64,000 bases of DNA from Cephalotus follicularis. Lineage: Eukaryota > Streptophyta > Magnoliopsida > Oxalidales > Cephalotaceae. The notes beneath the pieces were generated by a model. That model had not been told where the DNA came from. It made no database searches and saw only the letters and a list, made by a program, of their open reading frames with translations. Every line of letters starts with the position of its first letter. The first letter of the stretch is position 1. Location: contig BDDD01005853.1 of NCBI GenBank assembly GCA_001972305.1, forward strand, positions 35,453 to 99,452. Reading direction: 5' to 3'. The translations under genes and the position numbers were made by a program. Shown here piece by piece: positions 13,181 to 24,091 of this stretch.

Positions 13181-16100
13181 ATGCCTCCCAGGAAGAATAC
13201 CCTAATTGGAGCCACTCGCAGCCAAGAGGAAGAGGTTGCAGCCCCTCCACCTGAAGCCGTTCAAGTAGCGGTCCAAGATCCAGCTCCCGTCACAGGGGAA
13301 CAGCTCAACCAATTCCTCCAGGGATTGGAGAGTGTTACAGATCTATTGGTCACCACTTTGGCCAACCAACAACAAGCCGGGCCTGCTCACCCAGTGCTCC
13401 GAGGAGTTTCTGGCCCCCATAGGCCAGAGGTGGAGACAAGGCACCCACGAGGTGCCAGGCGAAACCCACCAAGGGGAGACGAACTTCCCCCTAGGCGGTC
13501 AGGGGACAAAAATCCCCTGGGAAGGAGAGCTGAGATCAATGCATCTCAGAGGGCTGAGTCCTCCACCGCTAGGGATCATCCCAACGATCCCAGAAGAGGA
13601 CACTCTCAGCACCAGCCCATGGATGTGGATCCTCGGCAGGAGGATAGGGGAGCAGAGGAGGCACAAGAGCGCTCTAATGCTCCTCGCAGAGCTGGCACGG
13701 CCCGAGGAAGTAGGGTCAATCCCCTAGCCTCAGTGGCTGGAGGGTCACATGTTTCTAGCAGAGTTAGGAACATTGAAGAGGTAGAGCAATCAGTGAACAG
13801 GAGGCTGGCAGACATTGAAAGGAGGTTCCGAGGAGTGGAACAACAAAGGGGGCACCTATCCGAGGTGCAAAATATCAATGCACACCCCTTCACAACTGAG
13901 ATCACAGCAGAGCTAGTCCCCAGTGGGTTCCAAAACCCAAATCTTGATAAGTACGATGGGTCCACGGATCCCATTCAGCATGTGCGTACTTATATCCAGG
14001 CAATGTGGATGCATCAGGCCTCGGACGCTATGCTTTACCGAGGATTCCCAGTGATTTTGACTGGAGCCGCCCAATCATGGTATTTCACTTTCGCCAAGAA
14101 TTCAGTGAAGAGCTTCGATCAGTTCACGGAGCTGTTTGTGACTAAGTTCCTCAATAGCACCACGCAGAGGAGAAACTCCACCCACCTCATCAATATGGTA
14201 CAGGGCAAAGATGAGACATTAAGAGATTACCTCACTAGGTTCAACAAAGAATCTCTTACAGTGAAGGACCTGGAGCCATCCTTTGCTCTGGCAGCCTTGA
14301 TCAATGGGCTGAGGAGCAACTCGAAGTTCACTTTCTCCCTGCTGAAGAAACCAGCCAAGGACATGGCAGACCTATTGAAGAGGGCGGAGAGGTATGTGAA
14401 TGCCGAGGAAGAGATGTTGGCCAGGAAGCAAAAAGCACCTTGGACTGGCCAACAGGAGGAGGGAAGAGAGCCTTCACGAAATGCTCCCGAGAGAAGAGAG
14501 AAGAGGAAGGAGAGGTCAGACCTGTCCAAGGGAGACCTCAGACATAAGCTTTCTAGGCGAGAAGGCACATCCAAGGGGGGAGCGCCAATACCATCTTACA
14601 ATACCTTTACCCCTCTCCTGGACACACGCACAAAAATACTTGCAGTGGAGCAAGATAAAGTCCCTTTTCAGTGGCCAGAGAAAATGAGGGCCCCGGCAGA
14701 GAACAGAAGTGTGGAGAAGTACTATCGTTATCATCGTGACCACGGCCACGATACTGAGGAGTGTAGGCAGTTAAAAAATCAGATTGAGGATCTGATTAGA
14801 AAGGGACATTTGCGCAAGTATGTGGATAGAGATGCTCCTCAGGGAAGGAGAGAGCAGAGAAGAGAGGAGGCTCCTCGGCAGCAAGAGGAGCAACAACAAC
14901 AACAGCAGCCCAGAGGTGTCATCCACACCATCTCTGGTGGGGTCGCGTCAGGGGGCGACGACTCAAATGCGAGAAAAGCCTATGGGAGACAGTCCCTTGC
15001 TGTGCAACAAGTTCTTCACAGCAAAAGGCTCAGAACTGGAGGAGATGAGGAGGTAATATCCTTCTCGGAGGCGGACTATGAGGGAGTACGTCTTCCTCAC
15101 GATGACCCAGTGGTAGTGACTCTTCTGGTAGAGCTCTTTACCATGAAGAGGATTCTCATTGATAATGGCAGCTCGGCTGATATCCTTTACAAGCATGCAT
15201 TTGATTAGCTAAGGATCTCGGCCGACCAGTTAAAGCCAGTTAAAACCCCACTGGTTGGTTTTGCAAGTGAAACGATCCATCCTCTGGGATCTATCAACCT
15301 GTCTGTGGTTGCGGGCACGGCCCCACTTCAAACTCAGGTAGAGATGACGTTCCTGGTGGTGGACACCCCAAGCCCTTACAATGCTATAGTGGGGCGACCA
15401 GGATTAAACTTGTTGGAGGCCATAGTGTCTACGAGACACTTGCTGATGAAGTTTCCCACAAGGTTTGGCGTGGGGGAGGTCAGAGGATATCAGGAGGTGG
15501 CGAGGAGATGTTATAAAACCGCCATCTCGGACAAGGGGAAAGGTAAGGTCCTTTCCATAGCAAATGTGGAGCTCAGAGGTGATGTGCAGACAGAACGTCC
15601 ACAGCCTATTGAGGATGTCCTCCAAGTGCCCGTGGAAGAGGGCAACGAAGAGAAGGTACTCCAAGTTGGCTCACAACTTGAAGAAGCGGAGAAGGAGGAG
15701 TTAATAACATTCCTCCGAGAAAATAGAGATGTTTTTGCATGGTCAGCGGAGGAGGTCCCGGGCATCAGTTCAGAAATAATGGTTCACAAGCTGAGTGTGG
15801 ATCCAGCCAAACCTCCCATCAGGCAAAAGAAGAGGAGCTTTGCCCCTGAGAGGCAACAAGCAATAGCCGAGGAGGTGAGCAAATTGTTGCAGGCAGGTTT
15901 TATCCGAGAAGTGCACTACTCGGACTGGCTAGCAAATCCTGTGTTAGTCAAGAAGGCCAATGGGAAATGGAGGATGTGCATAGACTTCACAGACCTCAAC
16001 AAAGCCTGCCCAAAGGATAACTTTCCTCTCCCAAAGATCGACCAACTGGTAGACACAACCTCGGGCTATAGGTTATTAAGCTTCTTGGATGCTTACTCAG

Positions 16101-18831
16101 GATACAATCAAATCCCCATGTATGAGCCTGATGAGAGCAAGACAGCGTTCATAACTGACCGAGGTATGTACTGTTACAAGGTTATGCCCTTTGGCTTGAA
16201 GAATGCAGGGGCCACCTACCAGCGCCTGGTCAATAAGATTTTTGAACCTCAGATTGGGAAGAACATGGAGGTATACATAGACGACATGCTTGTCAAGACC
16301 CTAGCCAGGAACCCACATGTGAAAGACTTGGAGGAGACATTTGGAGTATTGAGGAGATACAATATGAAGCTCAATCCGTCCAAGTGTACATTTGGGGTCA
16401 CCTCGGGCAAGTTCCTCGGGTTTATGGTCTCTAGCAGAGGAATAGAGGCTAACCCAGAGAAGATCTCGGCAATTCAGGGCATGAAGCCACTCAAACCATC
16501 AGGGATGTGCAGAGGTTGAATGGCAAGATTGCAGCCTTGAGAAGGTTTGTATCCAAGTCAGCTGAGAAATGCCTTCCTTTCTTCAAGATACTCAGAGATC
16601 CCAAGGGATTCTCGTGGTCAGACGACTGTCAAGCGGCCTTTGACAAGTTGAAGGAGTATTTGGCATCTCCTCCCCTAATCTCAAAGCCTAAAGATGGAGA
16701 AGACTTATATTTGTACCTTGCGGCCACCTCGGGCGCAGTGAGTGCGGTGCTAGTCCGAGAAGAAGAGAAAATTCAAAGGCCAGTGTATTATGTGAGCAAG
16801 GCCTTGAATGATGCAGAAGGAAGGTACCCAGAGGTGGAGAAGTTCGCCTATGCTTTGATCATCTCGGCCAGAAAATTGAGGCCATATTTTCAAGCCCATA
16901 CAATCAAGGTTCTGACTGACAAACCACTTAAACAAGTTCTTGCAAAGCCTGACACCTCGGGCAGGCTCATTAAGTGGTCAGTCGAACTAGGCGAGTATGA
17001 TGTGAAGTTCGAGTCCAGACCAACAATCAAATCACAGGTACTGGCCGACTTTGTTGGAGATAATACACCTACGGAGTGTATGGAGAAGAACCCTTCCGAG
17101 AGCGAGAAGGGGATGTGGAAGTTGTCAGTGGACGGATCCTCATGCCTCACCGGCAGTGGGGCAGGATTAGTGTTGATAAGTCCAGATGGTTGGACATTGG
17201 AGTATGCTTTAAGATTCAAATTCAAAGCCACCAATAATGAAGCTGAATGGGAAGCTTTGATAGCTGGACTTACAATTGCAAAGCACTTGGAGGTGCAGAG
17301 GATTGAAGCCTCGAGTGATTCTCAGCTAGTGGTTGGTTTGGCAAATGGGGAGTACGAGGCCAGAGAAGAGCTCATGACAAAGTACTTAGCCCACTTCCAA
17401 GGCATGAAATCAGCCTTTGAAGAGTTGAAAATTGTTAAAGTGCCAAGAGCGGAGAATATCAGAGCAGACCAACTCTCGAAGCTAGCAACGGAAGAGGAGT
17501 TGGAGAAAAATCAAACGGTGCTGGTTGACTACTTGGAGCTACCAACAATCTCTCAAGCAGAGGTAATGGACATAGATGATCCACAAGAGCCTAATTGGAT
17601 GACTCCCTTTGTTATTTGGCTAAGGGACGGGATCCTGCCCGAGGACCCTGTAGAAGCAAGGAAGCTAGTTTACAGAGCAAACAAGTTCCAATTCAGAGAT
17701 GGGATCCTCTACAAAAGGTCTTTTTCATTCCCTTGGCTAAGATGTTTAAGCCCTTCAGAGGCCGATTATGCTCTGAGGGAAGTTCATGAAGGAATTTGTG
17801 GCAACCACACTGGGGGCAGAACTTTGTCTCACAAGTTGCTAAGGCAAGGCTACTACTGGCCGACGATGCATCAAGATGCGATAAACTTGGTAAGGAAGTG
17901 TGACAAGTGTCAGAGGAACGTCAACATTAGTAGAAGGCCTTCTCAACCTTTGACATCAATTACGGCCCCGTGGCCCTTCGCACAGTGGGGAATGGACTTC
18001 GTCGGACCATTACCAATGGCAACAGGTCAGAGAAAGTTTCTCATTGTAGCAGTAGATTACTTCACCAAGTGGGTGGAAGCAGAGCCTTTGGCCACGATAA
18101 CAGAGAAGAACACAGAGAGTTTTGTGTGGAAGTCAATAATTTGCAGATTTGGAGTGCCAAGGACCATTATCACAGATAATGGTAAACAATTTGATTGCCA
18201 AGCCTTTCGAGACTTTTGCAGAGAATGGAGGATAGAGCATAGGCTAGCCTCAGTAGCCTACCCTCAAAGTAATGGTCAAGCCGAGGTGATTAACAGAGAA
18301 ATCATCTCGGGCTTGAAAAAGCGCCTAGAAGACAGCAAGGGAAGGTGGACCGAGGAGCTACCAAGCGTATTATGGGCATACAGAAACACTCCTCGGACCA
18401 CAACAGGAGAATCCCCATACAGCCTATGTTTCGGGACAGAGGCCATGATACCAGTGGAGGTGGGAGTACAGTCACCAAGAGTTGTGCACTTCACTGAAGA
18501 CAACAATGAAGAAGGGCTGAGAAGCATCCTTGACCTAGTGGAAGAACTCAGAGACAAGGCCGTGATCAGAGTTGCAGCTTACCAAGAAAGAGTAAGTCGT
18601 TACTACAACAAGAGGGTAAATCCGAGACCACTAAGGTAAGGAGATTTAGTCCTACGCAACTCAGCAGTTGCAGATCCTACTGGTACCAGAGGAAAGTTAG
18701 CCCCTACCTGGGAAGGGCCATACAAGATCAAAAGGGTCCTCCGCCCAGGAACATTCAAACTTGAAACTTTGGGGGGTAGGGAGATTGTCAGAGCTTGGAA
18801 TGCCGAGCATATGAGGAAGTACTATCAATGA
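13181..18831 (+). pseudogene. Gag-pol of element 1 (two stops, one frameshift)
   Basis: Polyprotein reading frame of about 1,884 codons. Gag begins MPPRKNTLIG; the retrotransposon gag domain is at residues ~230-405, followed by a knuckle-like motif in which the first Cys is Tyr. Then come protease (DNGSSADIL near 15160), reverse transcriptase (YIDDM at 16274-16288), an RNase H ending near 17060, a second archaeal-type RNase H beginning at WKLSVDGSS (~17116), and integrase with an HHCC finger (~17790-17905) and a D,D,E core (MDFVGP, TDNGKQF, QAEVINRE). Breaks are TAG at 15206-15208 (CAG in element 2), a 1-bp deletion at about 16488-16491, and TAA at 18637-18639 (CAA in element 2). The true C-terminus is TGA at 18829-18831. 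Element 2 served as the comparison for every break. Confidence 0.93.
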
Positions 18832-19124
18832 ATGTAAGATATTTTCAATAAAGTTTGAATTTTTTCAAGATTTGTCCAAGATGTATGTTCAACATTATAG
18901 TTCCAAGTTTGCAAGGGACCGGAGGTCCAATGTTCATGTCCTCAAACCTCTGAACAGCCGACGATCAACTCCCTCAGTTTTAAGCTAAAGCATCTCGGAC
19001 CATGCCCTCAAGGGGGCACCAAAGATCCAAAGCTTCTTAAGCCTTACGCAGGCTAATTCTCAAAAAGAAAATCAATTCAAGCCGAGGTCTCACGAAGACC
19101 AGCCAAACAGGCGTTCAAGAGCAT

Positions 19125-19235
19125 CCAAGGATGCTCATCCACAAAAAGCCTCCTTCCGAGGAGCACACAAAAAGCCTCCTTCCAAGGAGCAAACTAAAGC
19201 CTCCTTCCGAGGAGCGTGCAAGAGACTCCTCCCTA
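19125..19235. repeat. Short tandem repeat with hairpin core, element 1
   Basis: About four to five imperfect units of roughly 24-28 bp built on CCTCCTTCCGAGGAGC, which can fold back on itself (CTCCTT...AGGAG). The equivalent position in element 2 (55905-56015) has the same array in the opposite orientation. Confidence 0.75.
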
Positions 19236-20062
19236 GGAGTACCCATACTTATCAACAAAGACTCCAAAGGGAGCAAGAACTGGTTGGCAACACCATGGGA
19301 ACTTGTCCAACCAGGCCTAAAATTGTGACTTGAAAGGCGAATCCATGGGAACTCGCAACGATCAAGCTCGTCGGACTGAGCACTTTAATACAAGTGTCTC
19401 TAAGTGGACTGAAAGCTCAGCCGACCTGTCCTAGAACATCCTATGTCAGACGATACTCTCCTCGGCAAACTCATGAGAACTTGTCCGAGCAGACCAAGAA
19501 CTCGAACTATGAGTATAAAGATATTATGAAGACTGAGATACTATCAAATTAAAGTACTCTCAAAGGTGAAGGGTCCTACGGGGACTATCAAGCTTTAGTG
19601 ACCTCGCCCACCAAAGGTTAGTGATTTGTGCTAAGTTAAAAGTTCCAAGGAACTATTATTACACGTGTGGGATCAATTAAGTCCGAGAATGCAAGGGCTT
19701 GTTCTTCTTATTATTGGTTACTTAAACCTCTTTGGAGTTAGTTCCCCACTTATGTGAGGGGTCTGAGGTCACAACGAGGATAAAATTCCCAAGGGGATTA
19801 CCAGTGTATATTTTCAAAGTTCAACTATACGAGGGTGCAATTGAAGATCAAGTCCGAGAAGGCAGAGCCTCTTGCACTTATATTTTTGTTAAGTTACTTA
19901 AGTTCTTTTGAAAATTGAGTGTTCCCTTATGTGTGAAGTCCGAGATCACTATGAAGACAAAAATTCCTAAGGGAATTATTAACAAGTTCAAGCATGAAGA
20001 GATCAACAATCACAATACTTAGCAGAAAAATTTAAATGCAAAAGAATGAGGAAAAAGTTCCT

Positions 20063-20068
20063 TTTATT
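20063..20068 (-). terminator. Poly(A) signal of the antisense gene, element 1
   Basis: AATAAA on the minus strand, about 65 bases beyond the antisense stop codon, in the context TTAATAAAAGGAAC that is also present in element 2 (55062-55075). Confidence 0.55.
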
Positions 20069-20131
20069 AATACTGGGAAGAGATTACAAGAAACAAGGAA
20101 GCCAAAAACTATTACAAGCTAAGGCAAGAAA

Positions 20132-22591
20132 CTAAGTCTGAGAAGCATCCTCGTGCTCTGAAGGAGGATCTTCGAGAGGGGCAGGAGGAAAGAAGGCCGC
20201 AGTTGAAGGCAGAGGAGGACTTCCAACGCCGGCAAAAATGTCTTCGGGAGGAGGAGAAGAATGAAGAGCTGAGGAGTCCGCAGCAGGGTCAGAGGGAGCA
20301 GCAGTTGGATCCGTGGCAAGGACAACCACCTCTGGAGAAGTAGGAGTTGCCGTCTCCCCCACGGGGGCAGCCGAGGTCTCTTGAGACAACCTCTGACGGA
20401 CCATGTCCTCTACCTCATCAATCCCCTCAGGATAGAAGTCAAATGCATTTGCAGAGGAGCAGTACACCACTTCATCCAAGGGAAGATCAGTCGTCAGAGA
20501 AGCGACCCAGTTCCGACAGGCATAGAAGCCTCGGCGAAAGTACTCGGGCGATTCCTCAAAGACTGCCTAATCGAACTCCTCGGAGCCCTTGAACTCCTCC
20601 ACCGAGGACCTCAGTAACTCCTTGAACTCTTCCGAATTCTTGAAGTCGGCCACGGCCTGATGTTGGTCCCTCCTCAGTTGCTCCTCGTCTTTCCTTCGCT
20701 GCCGTTGAAGCTCGGCCACCAGGCCATAGTTTTTCTCCTTGGCCAGTTTCAGTCTGGCCTCGAGCCTCCTATACTCGGACCTCTCTCCCTCCAGGGCCTC
20801 AACTGCTTGCTTCTTCTCCTCAGCCAAGGACTCCTGAGCCTTCAGAACCTCGTTCAGTTGGGCCTGGGCCGAGCGAGCAGTTTCTTCCAGGGTGGCCATG
20901 CTCGACCTCAGTTCTCGGTCCCTGGCCACAACTGCACAAAAGTTGTCCACAAGCAGCTGGGTGTCGTTCAGAGACTGTCAAAGAAATAAAAAAGTGTTAG
21001 ATATTATAAAGAATTAAAGTGCAAGAAAAAGCAAGGTGACTGAGGACGAGATCATTTACCCTCAGATGCCTCTTCAGGCAAATGGTTGCCAAATCTTCGT
21101 TGGTCCATCTCTGCCTCGCCTCCAACTCATGGGGCAAGAAGACCAGCCGGCTGAGTCTTTGAAGGACTCCAGCACCGTTCAAGTTCAGGCGGTCAACTTC
21201 CATCCCATCAAACCCATCCAGCAGCTCGTCCACCGTCAGAGATGGAGGAAGGATTATAGGATCCTGGGAACTAGATCCGAGGGCAGCAACATCCTTGAAG
21301 TCCCGTACCCTCTCAGAGCCTTCCACGGCCTTGCCCTTTCTACTCCTCTTTGTCAGAGAAGCTCGTTCTGAGGAGGGGGCGTTGTCGGCCGACCTCTTGT
21401 GGGTCTCCTTCCTCTTCTCGGTCACAGCAACCGGAACCCTCGCAGAAGGAGGAGGAGGAGGTGTCTTGGTCGGCGGCCTCGTCTTCTCGGCCGTGGGAGT
21501 TTTGGCCTTGGGCTGACCCCCAGTAGAAGTAGAGGCCTTCCTCTTATCAGTGGCCTTGAGGATGGAAGATAGATCACGGCGAGGACCCGTTGCTGAAAAT
21601 AAACAAGAAAGTCAGAGTCAGAGATCAGAAATGCAAGTGTTAGTAAAAGCAGAATTAATGGAAGAGATAGAGAAGACAGAGATGTTATACAAGTTGGGGG
21701 CGGAGGACTATCCTGCTCTTCCTCACCCTCTGCTTCTTCCTCCTCGGATCCGTCCGAGGAGGATTCATGTCCGAGGACCACACTTAGTCCAGCTTGGACC
21801 AGACGATCCTCGGTCACGGTGGAGTTTACATCCTCTGACTCAAGGGCCAGGAGCTTGCTAAGATCTAGCTTCTCAGCCGAAGACAGGCGGGCTTTTTTAT
21901 TTAAAGATGTGACGTCCAAGGACGTGCACCAAGGAGAGGGAATGAATCCCTCAAAGTCTTTTATTAGAAAATATTTCCTTCTCCAGTTTTTTATTGATTG
22001 GGTGGGGTTGAGAAGAAGTTTTTTAACCCCAGAACGGGACTTAAAAAAATATCCGTTTGTTTTGGGGGTGGCCGAGATGGCATGAAACTCCTTGAAGAGA
22101 TTCACAGTGGCTGTCACCTCGGACTCTATGCATCTAACTAAGAAACCTATCATGAAGCCCCAAGATTGAGGTTGAAGAAGAGAAGGATGAAGACTAAAGC
22201 TAAGGAGGACCGAGATAGCAAAGGAGGGGACAGGGACCCTCAGACCATGGGCAAGAGCAGCTTCAAAGACCACAAAAAGGCCTTCTCGGCTCTCAGTAAC
22301 TACCCGAGGATCCCTAGGTATATTGAAAGTCAATCCACGAGGGAAATTATACTTTCTGGTAAGACTCTTGACCTCGGACTGACTAAGTTTACTTAAACCA
22401 AAGGCAAAATCCTCGGGCAGAGGATTGACCTCTGCAGTGGGTGCAACTGGGTCACCCACCACAGCCCCTAGGCTACCTTCCACATCACTTGGCCTCTCAG
22501 TGAGGGGAACCACCATAGCCAAAGGTACAGCGGACAGGGGAGAAGAAGGAGAAGAAGAAGAAGACCCAACAGAAAGTTCTTGACTAGCCAT
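20132..22591 (-). pseudogene. Antisense three-exon gene of element 1, one premature stop
   Basis: Encoded opposite to gag-pol. Exons on the minus strand are 22591-21691, 21592-21060 and 20974-20132; introns are 98 and 85 bp with GT-AG ends. Exon 1 (MASQELSVGSSSSS...) carries a domain that resembles the Pfam family of putative gypsy-type transposon proteins (Transposase_28, PF04195). Exon 2 is rich in Lys/Arg (TKRSRKGK) and may contain a nuclear localisation signal. Exon 3 is a long coiled coil followed by an acidic, Ser/Pro-rich tail. A TAG at 20567-20569 (GAG in element 2) interrupts exon 3; the frame then stays open to the natural stop. Function is unknown. Related antisense reading frames are known from Tat-lineage elements. 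Confidence 0.85.
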
Positions 22592-22790
22592 TAAAAGAAG
22601 AAGAAATCACCAAAAAGAAGAAAACAATCTGGGAAACTAAGAAAGAAAGTTGGTAGAAACTTACCAAAAGTTTTGATTCGAAGATTTGGGAGAAAAAGGT
22701 TACTGAAGACACTGCAAGTTCGGGCTCTCAAAAAGCACTGTGAGTTTTGAAGATTGAAGAAGTAAAAGTTGTGATGGTGAATCACAAAGG

Positions 22791-22800
22791 CTTTTATAGA
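22791..22800 (-). promoter_or_regulatory. TATA box of the antisense gene, element 1
   Basis: TCTATAAAAG on the minus strand, about 200 bases upstream of the antisense ATG. The same box at the same distance occurs in element 2 (CCTATAAAAC, 52322-52331). Confidence 0.55.
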
Positions 22801-23194
22801 CCAATTCCTCGGATCCTGGCCCTCCACCTCGCATAAGATCCAACGGTGGGAAGACAGATGGTCAAATCAAGCGCGGGAAACGAAAAGGCAGAGACGGGAA
22901 TTGCTCTGTGAATGCCACGTGTCAAGCGTACTCAATACGCAACTTTAATGATAATCATAACGGTTCAATACTCGAGGTCTGCTAACGGCAATGAAGGCAG
23001 ACCAAAGGACAAGCATTAGTTCTCGGGTCAGGAGGACTAGAGGGTATGGCAGAGGAACAATAAAGGTGATATTTTCAGCCTCGGACCATTTGTGCAAGGA
23101 AAAGCTAACAGGACACACTGCAGAGGAGTCTTGCCTGGGCCACGGATCTCAACTCTGGTCCTCCTCCTCTGACCAAGCTCAGAGAACGAGGACC

Positions 23195-23205
23195 AGGGGG
23201 GCATA
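23195..23205 (+). other. Polypurine tract of element 1
   Basis: AGGGGGGCATA directly before the 3' LTR; presumed plus-strand primer site for reverse transcription. Elements 2 and 3 have the same motif next to their 3' LTRs. Confidence 0.8.
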
Positions 23206-24086
23206 TGATGGAGGAAAAATATGTTTGTAAAAACAAGGACACGTGTCCACAGCAGACTTGACCAGTTGTCCATCAGGGATTGCAAGCCTGACAGACAGGC
23301 CGCGCCGAGGAACAAACGCATGACATAGAATGTCCTTCTCGGACCAAGAGCCGAGGTCCATTATTTTTTGAGGGCAACACACTGAGACCACAAGTCCGAG
23401 GTCATTCCTCGGACTCAAAGGCAGAAGACTATACTCACGGTGTAAGGGCCGAGGATTCCCTCGGCCCGGAGTGTCTATCAGGTGGAGAACAGGAGATACG
23501 GTCTCCTGTACACAAAAACTGAGGACCTCCTCCTCGGACGTACTCACACTTGTTCCATCCTCGGAACAATAGCAGAGACTCGCTTTCCTTTACAGCTATG
23601 CAAACGGAGGACTTAAACCTTATCTACGAGATAAGGAGATAATCTTCAGCAGATATGTTGGGATTCATACTTATCCAAATGCAAAGATAGAGTCCAAATC
23701 AACTACTACTAAAGGAAAACAACAACATTACCGGCGGAGATAAGGGAATGTCCGAGATCCACGACATTTCCTAGGGGATAACGATCATATCCGATTTACA
23801 CGCTCAATCAGTTACAAAACTCCACTATAAATACAAGTTCAACACACTGAACAAAGGTAAGCAATTTTTACATTCAAGAGAGCATTATATTCATCTGCAC
23901 TTGACTAACTTGAGAGTCGGAGTGTCCCCGGGAGAACAACCTCCTGGACTTCTACCATTGTTGTTACCTTGTGCAGGTGTCCGAGATCAGATTCTTCCTC
24001 ACAGGCATTCAGTGACAAGCGTTTCTCTCTACAAATAAAAGTCCTCCACGTAGGATACTGTTGAGAGAAAGATTTCTGTATCAACA
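23206..24086 (+). repeat. 3' LTR of element 1
   Basis: 881 bp, the same length as the 5' LTR, ending TATCAACA and followed by the TSD copy GTATA. Confidence 0.95.
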
Positions 24087-24091
24087 GTATA

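Larger units (their letters stand above)
18832..20131 (+). other. Spacer between integrase and the antisense gene, element 1
   Basis: No coding content in either direction. It holds a short tandem repeat (19125-19235) and the 3' end of the antisense transcript: an AATAAA lies on the minus strand at 20063-20068. CTCGG/CCGAG words recur throughout. Confidence 0.7.
12255..24086 (+). mobile_element. Element 1: full-length Tat-lineage Ty3/gypsy retrotransposon
   Basis: 11,832-bp element bounded by TG...CA LTRs of 881 bp each and by the perfect 5-bp TSD GTATA at 12250-12254 and 24087-24091. Order: LTR, primer-binding site, gag-pol (13181-18831), non-coding spacer with short tandem repeats, an antisense three-exon gene (22591-20132), polypurine tract, LTR. 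By hand count the two LTRs differ at about 23 of 881 positions (about 2.6 percent), mostly transitions and without indels, so insertion is recent. The Tat assignment rests on the second RNase H domain and the antisense gene. Gag-pol has two stops and one frameshift, so this copy cannot make an intact polyprotein. Confidence 0.95.

Noticed and set aside
21422-21690. Read-through extension of antisense exon 1 in element 1
   Set aside because: The frame passes the GTATAACATC donor only because intron 1 lacks a stop in that frame; the spliced frame matches element 2 exon 2.
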